A stretch of DNA of 64,000 nucleotides from Azoarcus sp. PA01 (GTDB lineage Bacteria; Pseudomonadota; Gammaproteobacteria; Burkholderiales; Rhodocyclaceae). The notes under the pieces were generated by a model. It did not search any database, had not been told where the DNA came from, and saw nothing but the letters and a program-made list of their open reading frames with translations. A program made the translations under genes and the position numbers. Shown here piece by piece: positions 23,138-34,819 of this stretch (positions within the stretch are counted from its first letter, which is position 1; the number at the start of each line of letters is the position of its first letter). The stretch covers positions 62,001-126,000 of the forward strand of contig LARU01000002.1 in NCBI GenBank assembly GCA_001274695.2, given 5' to 3'.

Positions 23138-24348
23138 GGCTTGAGCTGCCCCTTGCCGACGACGACGACGCCGGATTCGCTGATGTGGAAACGCTGGCGA
23201 TCGGCCTCCAGGTCGTAGCCGATCTTCATGCCCGGAGGAACGAAGTTGTACTGATCGATGATCGCGCGACGCACCCGCGCCCCCGTGCCGACGACCGAGC
23301 GGTCCATGATGATCGAATCGACCACCTCGGCCCCCTCCTCGATGACGACTTCGCGGCGCAACAGCGAATGCTCGATGACCGCACGCCGGATCACGACGCC
23401 GGCGCCGAGCGACGCGGTGCGGATGTGGCCGTCGTGGACCTGGGCGGCTTCGGTCTGGTCCGGGTTCGCGTAGATCGGCCAGTGCGGATTCGACATGCAG
23501 AATTTCGGGAATTCACCGAGCGTGTCGAAGTTCGCGTCGTAATAGGCGTCGATCGTGCCGACGTCGCGCCAGTACGCCGGCTCCTCGTAGTCGCGGATGC
23601 CGCGCATGCGGTTCGTCGTGAAGTCGTACGCCATGACGCGGTTGCGCTCGGCCATCGCCGGCAGCAGGTTCTTGCCGAAATCGTGGCCGCCGCGCGAATG
23701 CGCGCGCATCAGCGCGTCGACGAGGAGATCGGCGGAAAACACGTAGTTGCCCATCGATGCCAGCGCGTGGCCCGGCCGGTTCGGCATCGGTTCGGCCGTT
23801 TCGGGCTTCTCGCGGAAATCACGGATGCGCCCGGCGCTGTCGGTGCGGATGATGCCGAACGAACTCGTGAGTTCGAGCGGCACGGGGAGCGCCGCGACGG
23901 TCGCATCGGCCTGCGTCGCGACGTGGAATTCGATCATCTGGCGCAGATCCATGCGATAGACGTGATCCGCGCCGAACACGACGACGAGATCCGGCTTCAC
24001 CAGCTCGATGAGGTGCAGGTTCTGATACACCGAATCGGCCGTTCCTTGGAACCACTCCGGCCCGTGCTGCATCTGCGGCGGCACGACGGTGACATAGTGG
24101 TGCGGAATCAGCGGACTCATGACCCATGAACGCCGGATGTGTTCGATCAGCGATTGCGACTTGTACTGCACCAGCAGATAGATCGAATAGATCTCGGAAT
24201 TGACGAGGTTCGACAGCACGAAATCGACGATGCGGTGGCGTCCGTTGAAAGGCACGGACGGTTTCGACCGCTCCGCCGTCAGCGGGTGCAGGCGGCTGCC
24301 TTCCCCCCCCGCCATGACGAACGCAAGCACTGATTTGCCGGCAATCAT
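23134..24348 (-). CDS. glgC: Glucose-1-phosphate adenylyltransferase
   Basis: This is a 404-residue protein. It has the nucleotidyltransferase signature [20 protein letters not shown] near 10-29, [10 protein letters not shown], the regulatory-site-like REKPE and a C-terminal left-handed beta-helix ([20 protein letters not shown]). It makes ADP-glucose for GlgA. The start ATG 24348 has GGAGGTGAATC directly upstream and lies 3 bp after the glgX-topoisomerase stop. A Pro-Phe-Asn-Gly segment ([19 protein letters not shown]) identifies the GlgC branch among sugar nucleotidyltransferases. Confidence 0.96.
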   Translation of the reverse strand: MIAGKSVLAFVMAGGEGSRLHPLTAERSKPSVPFNGRHRIVDFVLSNLVNSEIYSIYLLVQYKSQSLIEHIRRSWVMSPLIPHHYVTVVPPQMQHGPEWFQGTADSVYQNLHLIELVKPDLVVVFGADHVYRMDLRQMIEFHVATQADATVAALPVPLELTSSFGIIRTDSAGRIRDFREKPETAEPMPNRPGHALASMGNYVFSADLLVDALMRAHSRGGHDFGKNLLPAMAERNRVMAYDFTTNRMRGIRDYEEPAYWRDVGTIDAYYDANFDTLGEFPKFCMSNPHWPIYANPDQTEAAQVHDGHIRTASLGAGVVIRRAVIEHSLLRREVVIEEGAEVVDSIIMDRSVVGTGARVRRAIIDQYNFVPPGMKIGYDLEADRQRFHISESGVVVVGKGQLKP

Positions 24349-24351
24349 GAT

Positions 24352-27821
<3,470 letters not shown>

Positions 27822-27825
<4 letters not shown>

Positions 27826-27920
27826 CGCGCCACCTCGCTGCTCGCGGTCGATGAGGCCCGTCGTCGGGAAGGCACGGCGCAGCGCCGGGGTTGCAGCATC
27901 GTGTCGAAGCTGCGGTTCAT
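27822..27920 (-). CDS. Possible 32-residue coupled small ORF
   Basis: ATG 27920 overlaps the mscS stop (ATGA) and the frame ends inside the glgX start (27822-27825), so it bridges two genes with overlaps at both ends. The peptide (MNRSFDTMLQPRR...) is basic and resembles no family I know. It may only serve translational coupling, or may be chance. Confidence 0.25.
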
Positions 27921-29038
27921 GGTGTGATCGACTCCTCGCGGACTGCCGGGCCTTCGGGCATGCCGACGCGCGCCGCCGCCGGCTCGCTCGCCTCCGCGTC
28001 GCGCAGCAGCGCCGTGCGCAGCTGGGGCAGATACTGCGGATAGTCCTGCTGCATGTACGCGATCAGCTGCTCGCGGACCTTGCAGCGCAACTCCCAGCCG
28101 TTTCCGGCATCGGCGGTGCTGACGAGCACGCGCAGCTGCATCGCCCGGTCCGACACATCGGTGACCTGCAGCACGCACACGCGCTGGTCCCACTCGGGCG
28201 CGGCCTCGACGATGCGCCGGAGCTCCTCGCGCAGCGGCGGCATCGGCATGCGGAAATCCACCCACAGGAACACCGAACCGATGAGGTCCGACGTATGGCG
28301 CGTCCAGTTCTGGAACGGATGCTGGATGAAATACTCGAGCGGCACGATCAGCCGCCGGTCGTCCCAGATCCGCACGACGACGTAGGTCTCGGTGATTTCC
28401 TCGACGCGCCCCCATTCGTCCTCGACGATCAGCACGTCGTCGATGCGGATCGGCTGGGTCAGGGCGATCTGCAGGCCGGCGATCAGGTTGCCGAGCACCG
28501 GGCGCGCGGCAAAGCCGGCGACGATGCCGGCGAGCCCCGCCGAGGCGAGCAGGCTCGCGCCGAGCTGGCGCACGTTCGGAAACGTCATCAGCACCGAGCC
28601 CACACCCAGGACGCCGACGACGAACATCGCGATGCGCGCGAGCACCCGTACCTGCGTCTGCACGCTGCGCGCGCGCAGGTTGTCCGCGGTATGGGTCGGG
28701 TGACGCATCGCGACGACGTCTGCCGCGGCCGCGATGAGCCGCACGACGAACACCGTCGCCAGCAGGATGATCGCGATCGACAGCGCCTGGCGCAGGCCGA
28801 TGAGGAAACCCGCCGGCAGCGGCGCGTCGGCAAGCGAAAGATGAACCAGCAACAACGGGATCAGGAACTGCGACGTGCGCCGCGTATAGGCAACGACCCG
28901 CTCCGCAAGCACGAAGCGCGCTGCCGCGCGACGCGCGATCAAATGCAGCACGAAGTGCAGCACCAGGCCGACCAGCGCCGCGCTGACGATCCGCAACGCC
29001 ACGGCGATCCACGGAGGGCTCGCCAGCACATCTGTCAT
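27917..29038 (-). CDS. MscS-family mechanosensitive channel
   Basis: This is a 373-residue protein from ATG 29038, chosen for GGGGGGAGGCGGCG upstream; the frame is open to 29131 without a ribosome site. Four to five hydrophobic helices precede the pore-lining helix and beta domain typical of MscS (LASAGLAGIVAGFAARPVLG near 169-188, then QPIRIDDVLIVEDEWGRVEE). A C-terminal alpha/beta domain follows. It would release solutes on hypo-osmotic shock, which fits its place directly upstream of the glucan/trehalose genes. It probably shares a transcript with the DUF4142 gene 135 bp upstream. Confidence 0.9.
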   Translation of the reverse strand: MTDVLASPPWIAVALRIVSAALVGLVLHFVLHLIARRAAARFVLAERVVAYTRRTSQFLIPLLLVHLSLADAPLPAGFLIGLRQALSIAIILLATVFVVRLIAAAADVVAMRHPTHTADNLRARSVQTQVRVLARIAMFVVGVLGVGSVLMTFPNVRQLGASLLASAGLAGIVAGFAARPVLGNLIAGLQIALTQPIRIDDVLIVEDEWGRVEEITETYVVVRIWDDRRLIVPLEYFIQHPFQNWTRHTSDLIGSVFLWVDFRMPMPPLREELRRIVEAAPEWDQRVCVLQVTDVSDRAMQLRVLVSTADAGNGWELRCKVREQLIAYMQQDYPQYLPQLRTALLRDAEASEPAAARVGMPEGPAVREESITP

Positions 29039-29173
29039 CGCCGCCTCCCCCCGAGCGACCGGGGTGGCAACCGGGCTGCGCTGCGTCGTCCGGTCGCCAC
29101 CATGCGCTTCAACGATCCGCGTGCAGCTCATCGGCCTGTCGGGACGAGAGCGGCCGGGATGCGCTCCCCGTTC

Positions 29174-29871
29174 TCACTGCGCCGCCGCGCCCGCGGGCTG
29201 CAGCTGCTGCGCCAGTTCGAGATGGCTGCGCAGCACGCCGAGCGTCTCTTCGGCGAACGCCTTGAGGTCCGGGTCCTGCCCGTCGCGCGCCTGGCGCTCG
29301 AACAGCGCGATCGTCTCCTTGTGCGCGTTTGCACCGAAGTTTTCGAGGTACGCGCGGTCGAGCTCCGCGCCCGACAGCTTCTCGAGTTCGTCGAGCTTGC
29401 CCTGAGCCGCGGGATCCACCGTCGTGCTCACCGTCATGCCTTTGCTCGTGGCGAGGCTTTGCAGCTTCTGGTTGGCTTCCGTATGGTCATTCTGCAGCTT
29501 CTCGGCGAAGGACTTCACCTTCGGATCGGCCCCTTTCGTCGCCGCCAGCCGGCTGGCCTCGACTTCGGCGAGCCCGCGCGACATCGCTTCCGAAATGAAC
29601 GAACGGTCGACGCCGGCAATCGGTCCGGCGGTGGCCTCGCCCGGCGCCGTCGCGGTGCCTGCCGCACTGCCCGCCGTGCCGTCCGGTGGAGGTGTCGGCG
29701 TCGGGGCGGGCTGGGCACGGTCGCGGGATTCACGGGCTCCGGAACGTTCGGGGTGTCGGTCGGATTCGGCGGCGGCACTTCGTCCGCCCGATCACAGGCG
29801 GCGACGCTCACTATCAGGCCGGCGGCGAGCGCAACGATCTTCGCGCGGGCTTGAATTCGACTTTTTTCCAT
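29174..29871 (-). pseudogene. DUF4142 lipoprotein gene broken by a 1-base frameshift
   Basis: A good start (ATG 29871, GGAGGTCCC upstream) opens a lipoprotein signal peptide (IVALAAGLIVSVAACDRADE, lipobox VAAC) and a Pro-rich spacer. Near 29713-29718 the coding frame shifts. The continuation (PAPTPTPPPDGTAGSAAG..., then GVDRSFISEAMSRGLAEVEA) is in another frame and ends at 29174 with a complete DUF4142 ferritin-like helical domain. Adding one base in GTGCCCAGCC restores a single protein of about 232 residues. DUF4142 proteins are periplasmic and common in stress clusters. This may be a true mutation or a sequence error in a GC-rich run. A sigma-54 promoter lies 116 bp upstream. Confidence 0.8.
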
Positions 29872-29986
29872 GGGACCTCCTGTCGTTATTCCGGATCCGC
29901 CCCGTTGCGGCCTCCGTGCGCGGCCGTGAGGCCGTGAACGCTCCTGCACGGGGCGCTCCACCCCTGCCCGAGCAGTGGGTAATGAT

Positions 29987-30000
29987 GCATTTCGCGTGCC
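29987..30000 (-). promoter_or_regulatory. Candidate sigma-54 promoter for the DUF4142-mscS-glgX direction
   Basis: On the minus strand this reads GGCACGCGAAATGC: exact GG-N10-GC spacing, one mismatch (ATGC for TTGC), 116 bp upstream of ATG 29871. It is divergent from the rpoN promoter at 30220. Confidence 0.6.
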
Positions 30001-30120
30001 CGCTGTGCAGGAGGACAGAAAACATGGCCCATTTCGGGCGGTTTTCGCGTTGCGCGGCCCGGTCTTGCAGCGCAGCGAAAGCAAGTCCGGCAGCGGGTTG
30101 GCGGAGCGGGCCGTGCCGGG

Positions 30121-30151
30121 GCAATTCTTACTCCCGGGATGTAAAACGTGC
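30121..30151. promoter_or_regulatory. Tandem palindrome site between divergent sigma-54 promoters
   Basis: GCAATTCTTAC (30121-30131), a 9-bp spacer and GTAAAACGTGC (30141-30151). It lies about 70-100 bp upstream of the rpoN promoter and 120-165 bp upstream of the DUF4142 promoter, so it could serve both. The first half is identical to the site at 55112. Confidence 0.5.
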
Positions 30152-30219
30152 GTGTGTGAAAGGCGTTGCCGGGCCGGGCACACGCCCCAGAGCGAGGCAT
30201 CACGGCACCTCAATTGCCT

Positions 30220-30233
30220 GGCACGCCTTTTGC
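30220..30233 (+). promoter_or_regulatory. Sigma-54 promoter of the second rpoN
   Basis: GGCACGCCTTTTGC preceded by T gives TGGCACG-N4-TTGC, as good a -24/-12 element as exists, 61 bp upstream of ATG 30294. It implies that the sigma factor gene is transcribed by sigma-54 itself. Confidence 0.85.
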
Positions 30234-30293
30234 GCCGAAACGACGAGCGCCCGATGCAAAAGGCGCACTTTTTCCCAGCTAGCAGGAGATCCC

Positions 30294-31739
30294 ATGAGTC
30301 TTGGAATGGAACTTCGTTTACGCCAGCACTTGGCGATAACGCCCCAGATCCAGCAGGCGCTTCGTCTTCTTCAGCTCTCGTCGCTGGAATTCGCCCAGGA
30401 GGTCGAGCAGGCCGTTTCGACGAACCCCTTCCTCGAGGACGAAAACGAAGCTCCGGCAATGCCGTTGAAATCGGGCGAAACCGCGACCTCCTCCGCTGCC
30501 GAGGCCGACGAGACGGCTCGAGAGCCGGAAGAGGTCCCCATCCCCGCGCCGGCTTACGACGAGCGCCGCCAGACGCAGTCGCACGGCGACGAAAACGACT
30601 GGACCGAATGGACCGAAGCGCCGGTGAGCCTGCGCGAGAACCTGCGCAGCCAGTTGCTGCTGTCGCCGATGAGCGAGCGCGACCGCACGCTCGCGCACAT
30701 GATCGTCGACGAGCTGACCGACGCCGGCTACCTGGAAACGCCGCTCGAAGAGCTGGCCGAGATGATCCTCCCGGAGGAACACGTCGATGTGCGCGAACTC
30801 GGCGCCGCACTGCGCTACGTGCAGCAGCTGGAGCCGGCCGGCATCGGCGCACGATCGCTGCAGGAGTGCCTGCTGCTGCAATTGCAGGCGCTGGACCCGG
30901 AAACCGTCGGACGCGACATCGCACTGGCGATCGTCACCGACCACCTCGAGCTGCTCGCCCACCGCGAATTTCCGCGCCTGCAGCAGCTGCTCGGCTGCAA
31001 CGAAACCGCGCTGCATACCGCGCGCGCGCTGATCCGCACCCTCGATCCGCGCCCGGGGCGCACGTTCGCGCCCGACAACACCCGCTACGTCGTGCCCGAC
31101 ATCATCGTCAGGCAGGTGCGCGGGCGCTGGGTCGCGACGCTCAACCCGGCAGTGCAGCCGAATGTGCGGCTCAATCGCGCGTATGCCGAGATCGCCGCCG
31201 GCCGCAGTTCGGGCGACGCGTCGTTCCACCGCCTGCTGCAGGAGGCGCGCTGGCTGTTGCGCAACGTCGAGCAGCGTTTCAGCACGATCCAGCGCGTCGC
31301 GAACGCGATCGTCGCGCATCAGCGCGTGTTCTTCAGCTACGGCGAAGTCGCGATGAAGCCGCTCGCGCTGAAGGACATCGCCAGCGAGCTGAAGCTGCAC
31401 GAATCGACGGTCTGCCGCGTGACCAACGGCAAGTACATGGCGACGCCGCGCGGCCTGTTCGAGTTCAAGTATTTCTTCTCGCGTCAGCTCGCGACCGACG
31501 ACGGCGGCACGTGCTCGGCGATGGCGATCCGCGCGCTGCTCAAGGAGCTGATCGCCGCCGAAGATCCGCTGCACCCGCTGTCCGACGCCCAGCTCGCACG
31601 GCTTCTTGCCGAGCAGGGGCTGCGGCTCGCGCGGCGCACGGTGACGAAGTACCGTACGCTGATGCGGGTCCCGAGCGTCGAATTGCGACGCGTGGCGCAC
31701 CGGCCGGTGATGCCGGTCGGAGTCGTTGGCAATGCGTGA
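30294..31739 (+). CDS. rpoN: RNA polymerase sigma-54 factor (probably a second copy)
   Basis: This is a 481-residue protein from ATG 30294 (AGGAG upstream). Region I is Gln/Leu-rich (LRQHLAITPQIQQALRLLQL near 8-27), region II is acidic (about 50-110), followed by the core-binding domain, the helix-turn-helix (LKDIASELKLHESTVCRVTN near 359-378) and the RpoN box ARRTVTKYR near 446-454, where the usual box reads ARRTVAKYRE. A housekeeping rpoN normally sits beside lptB, hpf and ptsN; none is here. It leads an operon with a glycosyltransferase, so it is probably a dedicated second sigma-54. With the autoregulatory promoter and many sigma-54 promoters around it, it likely runs a local regulon. Confidence 0.95.
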   Translation: MSLGMELRLRQHLAITPQIQQALRLLQLSSLEFAQEVEQAVSTNPFLEDENEAPAMPLKSGETATSSAAEADETAREPEEVPIPAPAYDERRQTQSHGDENDWTEWTEAPVSLRENLRSQLLLSPMSERDRTLAHMIVDELTDAGYLETPLEELAEMILPEEHVDVRELGAALRYVQQLEPAGIGARSLQECLLLQLQALDPETVGRDIALAIVTDHLELLAHREFPRLQQLLGCNETALHTARALIRTLDPRPGRTFAPDNTRYVVPDIIVRQVRGRWVATLNPAVQPNVRLNRAYAEIAAGRSSGDASFHRLLQEARWLLRNVEQRFSTIQRVANAIVAHQRVFFSYGEVAMKPLALKDIASELKLHESTVCRVTNGKYMATPRGLFEFKYFFSRQLATDDGGTCSAMAIRALLKELIAAEDPLHPLSDAQLARLLAEQGLRLARRTVTKYRTLMRVPSVELRRVAHRPVMPVGVVGNA

Positions 31740-31753
31740 AACGGAGAACATCG

Positions 31754-32329
31754 ATGTCGTCGATCATCGTTGGCCATTTTGAGCAGGCCGAACAGCTCGA
31801 ACGGGCCCGCGCGGCAATCGCGGCGCGGGACTTTGCCGCCGATGAATACTCGTCGTACTACCTGAACCCGCCGGGCCAGCACGGCCTGCGGCGCTTCGGC
31901 GGCGACGCCGCGAGCGACGAGGGCGCGAGCGAAGCCGGCAAAGGCGCAGCCACGACCGCGCTGATCGGCGGCGCGGCGGGGCTGGCGATCGGCAGCATCG
32001 GAGGACCGATCGGCGCGCTCGCGGGTGCCGGCGTCGGCGCCTACGTCGGTTCGCTCGCGGGTGCACTGGGCCGCACCCACTCCGCGCATCCCGACCAGGC
32101 GAGCGTCGAGCACCCGGTCGAGCCGCCGGCCGGCCCGGTATTGTGCGTGCGCGTCGACCGCCCCGGCAGCGACGCCGTCGCAGTGTCGGTCCTCACCGAG
32201 TGCGGCGCGCGGCAGATCGAACGCGCGACCGGCACGTGGGCCGAAGGCGACTGGCAGGACTACGATCCGCGCCGTCCGCTCGAAGTTGTGTATCGCGCGA
32301 CTCCGCCGGGAACGCCGACCGGAGCATGA
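31754..32329 (+). CDS. Glycine-zipper membrane-associated protein of unknown function
   Basis: This is a 191-residue protein, 14 bp after rpoN. The N-terminal part (MSSIIVGHFEQAEQLERARA) resembles the small ferredoxin-like fold of stress proteins that begin with a strand and a Glu/Ala helix. The middle (about 75-112) is a Gly/Ala zipper (GGAAGLAIGSIGGPIGALAG) that could insert in a membrane. The stop overlaps the next ATG (ATGA). No known family is assigned with confidence. Confidence 0.75.
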   Translation: MSSIIVGHFEQAEQLERARAAIAARDFAADEYSSYYLNPPGQHGLRRFGGDAASDEGASEAGKGAATTALIGGAAGLAIGSIGGPIGALAGAGVGAYVGSLAGALGRTHSAHPDQASVEHPVEPPAGPVLCVRVDRPGSDAVAVSVLTECGARQIERATGTWAEGDWQDYDPRRPLEVVYRATPPGTPTGA

Positions 32330-33492
32330 GCGACAGCGGCGACGGTTTCGCTTTCGCCGCCCCGCCCCGCCGGAGCACGCCGATGCACGTCTGCGACGTG
32401 ACGATGTTCTATGCCCCGCACAGCGGCGGCATCCGCCGCTACCTGCAGGAAAAGCGGCGCTGGCTGCAGGCCCGCCCGCCCTACCGTCATTCGCTCGTGC
32501 TGCCGAGCCGGGCCGCGGCCCCGGACGAGTCGGTCGCGGAAGTCCCGAGCGTGCCGCTGCCGTTCTCGCACGGCTACCGCCTGCCGATCGCCAGCGGATC
32601 GGCAGTGCGGGCGCTTGTCGCGCTGCGCCCGGACCTCATCGAGGCGGGCGATCCCTACCATCTCGCGTGGGCGGCGCTCGACGCAGGCCAGGCGCTCGGC
32701 GTGCCGGTCACCGGCTTCTATCATTCTGATCTGCCCCGCCTCGCGCGCAAGCTCGGCGGCGCGCCCGCCGAGCGGCTCGCCGAAGCGTATGTGCGCCGGC
32801 TGTACTCGCAGTTCGACGCAGTCCTCGCGCCGAGTGCGTGCATGGTCGAGCGCCTGCGTGCGCTCGGGATCGCACGCGTCCACCGCCAGGCGCTCGGCGT
32901 CGATACCGCGGTGTTCCGTCCGGAGCGCCGCGACGCAGCGTGGCGCACGCACCTTGGCGTACAACCCGGCGACAGGCTGATGGTTTTCGTCGGCCGCTTC
33001 GCCGCCGAAAAAAACTTGCCCCACCTGCATGCCGCCCTCGACCGGCTCGGAGCGGGGCACGTGCTGGTGCTCGTCGGCAGCGGGCCGGCGGCTGCGCGAC
33101 CCGATGTGCGCGTCGTGCCGTTCATCGGCGACGCTACACAGCTCGCCAGCCTGATCGCGAGCTGCGACGTGTTCGTCCATGCCGGCGACCAGGAAACTTT
33201 CGGCCTCGCCGCGCTCGAAGCGATGGCCTGTGGCGTCCCGGTGGTCGCCGTGCGCGCCGCCGCGCTGGCGGAACTCGTCGATGACGAAGTCGGTGCAGCC
33301 GTGCCGCCCGACGCGCCGCGGGGCGTCGCGATCGCGGACGCGGTCAGCGCCGTGCTCGCGCGCGACCCCGTCCCGCTGCAGCTCGCCGCGCGCCGCCGCG
33401 CACAACGCCACGACTGGCAGCGCGTGATGCCCGAAATCGTCGCCCGCTACGCGGCGCTGGGCGGCGCAGCGACGCAGGCCGCGGCGTGTTGA
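32326..33492 (+). CDS. Family 4 glycosyltransferase in the rpoN operon
   Basis: This is a 388-residue protein if started at ATG 32326, which overlaps the previous stop; ATG 32383 (MHVCDVTMFYAPHSGGIRRY) would remove 19 less conserved residues. It shows GGIRRYL (glycine-rich loop), HSDLPRLARKLGG, VFVGRFAAEKNLPHL and the E-x7-E signature ETFGLAALEAMACGVPVVAV. It transfers a sugar, probably to a lipid or another sugar; resemblance to mannosyltransferases of the MgtA type is likely but unproven. It continues directly into the deacetylase gene (overlap 7 bp). Confidence 0.88.
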   Translation: MSDSGDGFAFAAPPRRSTPMHVCDVTMFYAPHSGGIRRYLQEKRRWLQARPPYRHSLVLPSRAAAPDESVAEVPSVPLPFSHGYRLPIASGSAVRALVALRPDLIEAGDPYHLAWAALDAGQALGVPVTGFYHSDLPRLARKLGGAPAERLAEAYVRRLYSQFDAVLAPSACMVERLRALGIARVHRQALGVDTAVFRPERRDAAWRTHLGVQPGDRLMVFVGRFAAEKNLPHLHAALDRLGAGHVLVLVGSGPAAARPDVRVVPFIGDATQLASLIASCDVFVHAGDQETFGLAALEAMACGVPVVAVRAAALAELVDDEVGAAVPPDAPRGVAIADAVSAVLARDPVPLQLAARRRAQRHDWQRVMPEIVARYAALGGAATQAAAC

Positions 33493-34340
33493 GCGACCTC
33501 GGCGGGGTCCGCGCCGCCGTGTGCGTTTCGCTCCACGACGTCGCACCCGCAACCTGGAGCCGCTGCGAGAGGCTGCTCGCGGCGCTCGCGAAAGTCGCCG
33601 CCGTGCCGCATACCCTGCTGGTCGTGCCGGACTACCACCGCCGCGGCGACGGGGAGCCGCCGTGGTATCGCGCAGCCCTCGCCGCACAGCTCGAAGCCGG
33701 CGACGAGCTGGCGCTGCACGGGCTTTTCCATCTCGACGACGCGCCGGCGCCGAGCTCGGTGCGCGACTGGCTGCGGCGCCGCGTGCTGACGTGCGGGGAA
33801 GGCGAATTCGCCGCGCTGGCCCGCTACGAGGCGGCGGCTCGGCTGCGCGCCGGCGAGGCGTGGTTCCGCGATGCGGGCTGGCCGCTGTACGGCTTCATCG
33901 CGCCGGCGTGGCTGCTCGGTGCGGGCGCCTGGCAGGCGCTCGACGATTCGGCGTTCGCTTACACGACGTCGCTCGGACACTTCCACCTGTTGCACCCGCG
34001 GCGCGCGCTGGCCGCGCCCTGCGTCGTCTACAGCACGCGCAGCCGCTGGCGCCTGGGGCTGTCGCTGGCGCGCAACGCGCGCCTGACACACCATGACCCC
34101 GTGCTCGCGCGTCTCGCGCTGCACCCGGACGACGCGCTCCATCCGACCGTCGTGCATCAGGCGCAGCGGCTCCTCGAAAAGCTGCTGCAGCAACGCGTCG
34201 CGATGACGAAAATCGGTTTTGCGAACACGCTGCGCGCGGCGCTGGGCGCCGGTGCGCCTCACAGCGGCGGCATGACCACGAGCGACAGCGCGGCGACCGC
34301 CCCACCCACGGCGACGCCCGCGAGCACGTCGCTCGGATAA
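33486..34340 (+). CDS. DUF2334/polysaccharide-deacetylase-family protein
   Basis: This is a 284-residue protein from GTG 33486, overlapping the glycosyltransferase gene. It begins like DUF2334 proteins: AAVCVSLHDVAPATWSRCER (His-Asp pair), then HTLLVVPDYHR and ELALHGLFH (second metal-site His region). These match the NodB-like barrel and suggest removal of acyl groups from a carbohydrate. The last 27 residues are Thr/Ala/Pro-rich and are read from DNA that also encodes the C-terminus of the convergent PAP2 gene, so the true functional end may be near 34258. Confidence 0.82.
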   Translation: MLSDLGGVRAAVCVSLHDVAPATWSRCERLLAALAKVAAVPHTLLVVPDYHRRGDGEPPWYRAALAAQLEAGDELALHGLFHLDDAPAPSSVRDWLRRRVLTCGEGEFAALARYEAAARLRAGEAWFRDAGWPLYGFIAPAWLLGAGAWQALDDSAFAYTTSLGHFHLLHPRRALAAPCVVYSTRSRWRLGLSLARNARLTHHDPVLARLALHPDDALHPTVVHQAQRLLEKLLQQRVAMTKIGFANTLRAALGAGAPHSGGMTTSDSAATAPPTATPASTSLG

Positions 34341-34819
34341 TGCAGGCCGAGCACGACGCGCACGACTCCGGTCAGCACCGCGAAAAGCACCAGCACCACA
34401 CCCAGCGCAGGGAAATAGGCCGACACGACGACGGCGAACGCGACCGCATGGAGCGTGTGGCCGGACGGGAAGCTGAATTCGTCGAGCGGCGGCGCGCACA
34501 AGCGCAGCCCCTGCAGCCGGACGTAGGGGCGCGGGCGGCACGCCCGGCGCTTGATCAGCAGATACAGCGTCAGGCCGGCCGCGCCGACCGCGATCAGGTG
34601 CACTGCGCAGCGCGCGCCGAGCGGCCCCTGCAGCAGCGCCAGCGCGACCACCAGCACGACCCACGACTCGCCGTCGCCAAGTCGGCTGATCCAGCGTGCG
34701 CACACGGTGCAGCGGCGGTGCGCGAGCACGCGATTGAGCGCGATCACGCACGCGCAATCGAGTGCCAGCAGGCGGGCGCGCGGCTCAGGCCGCCGTTGCG
34801 ATGTCACCGGTGGGAACAT
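34259..34819 (-). CDS. PAP2-family phosphatase
   Basis: This is a 186-residue membrane protein. The three PAP2 motifs are visible: KRRACRPRPY, FPSGH and RVVLGLHYPSD (catalytic His residues in the last two). Five hydrophobic segments flank them. It would dephosphorylate a lipid phosphate such as phosphatidate or undecaprenyl diphosphate. The start at 34819 overlaps the end of the upstream glycosyltransferase by 35 bp, and the stop overlaps the convergent deacetylase by 82 bp. Confidence 0.88.
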   Translation of the reverse strand: MFPPVTSQRRPEPRARLLALDCACVIALNRVLAHRRCTVCARWISRLGDGESWVVLVVALALLQGPLGARCAVHLIAVGAAGLTLYLLIKRRACRPRPYVRLQGLRLCAPPLDEFSFPSGHTLHAVAFAVVVSAYFPALGVVLVLFAVLTGVVRVVLGLHYPSDVLAGVAVGGAVAALSLVVMPPL

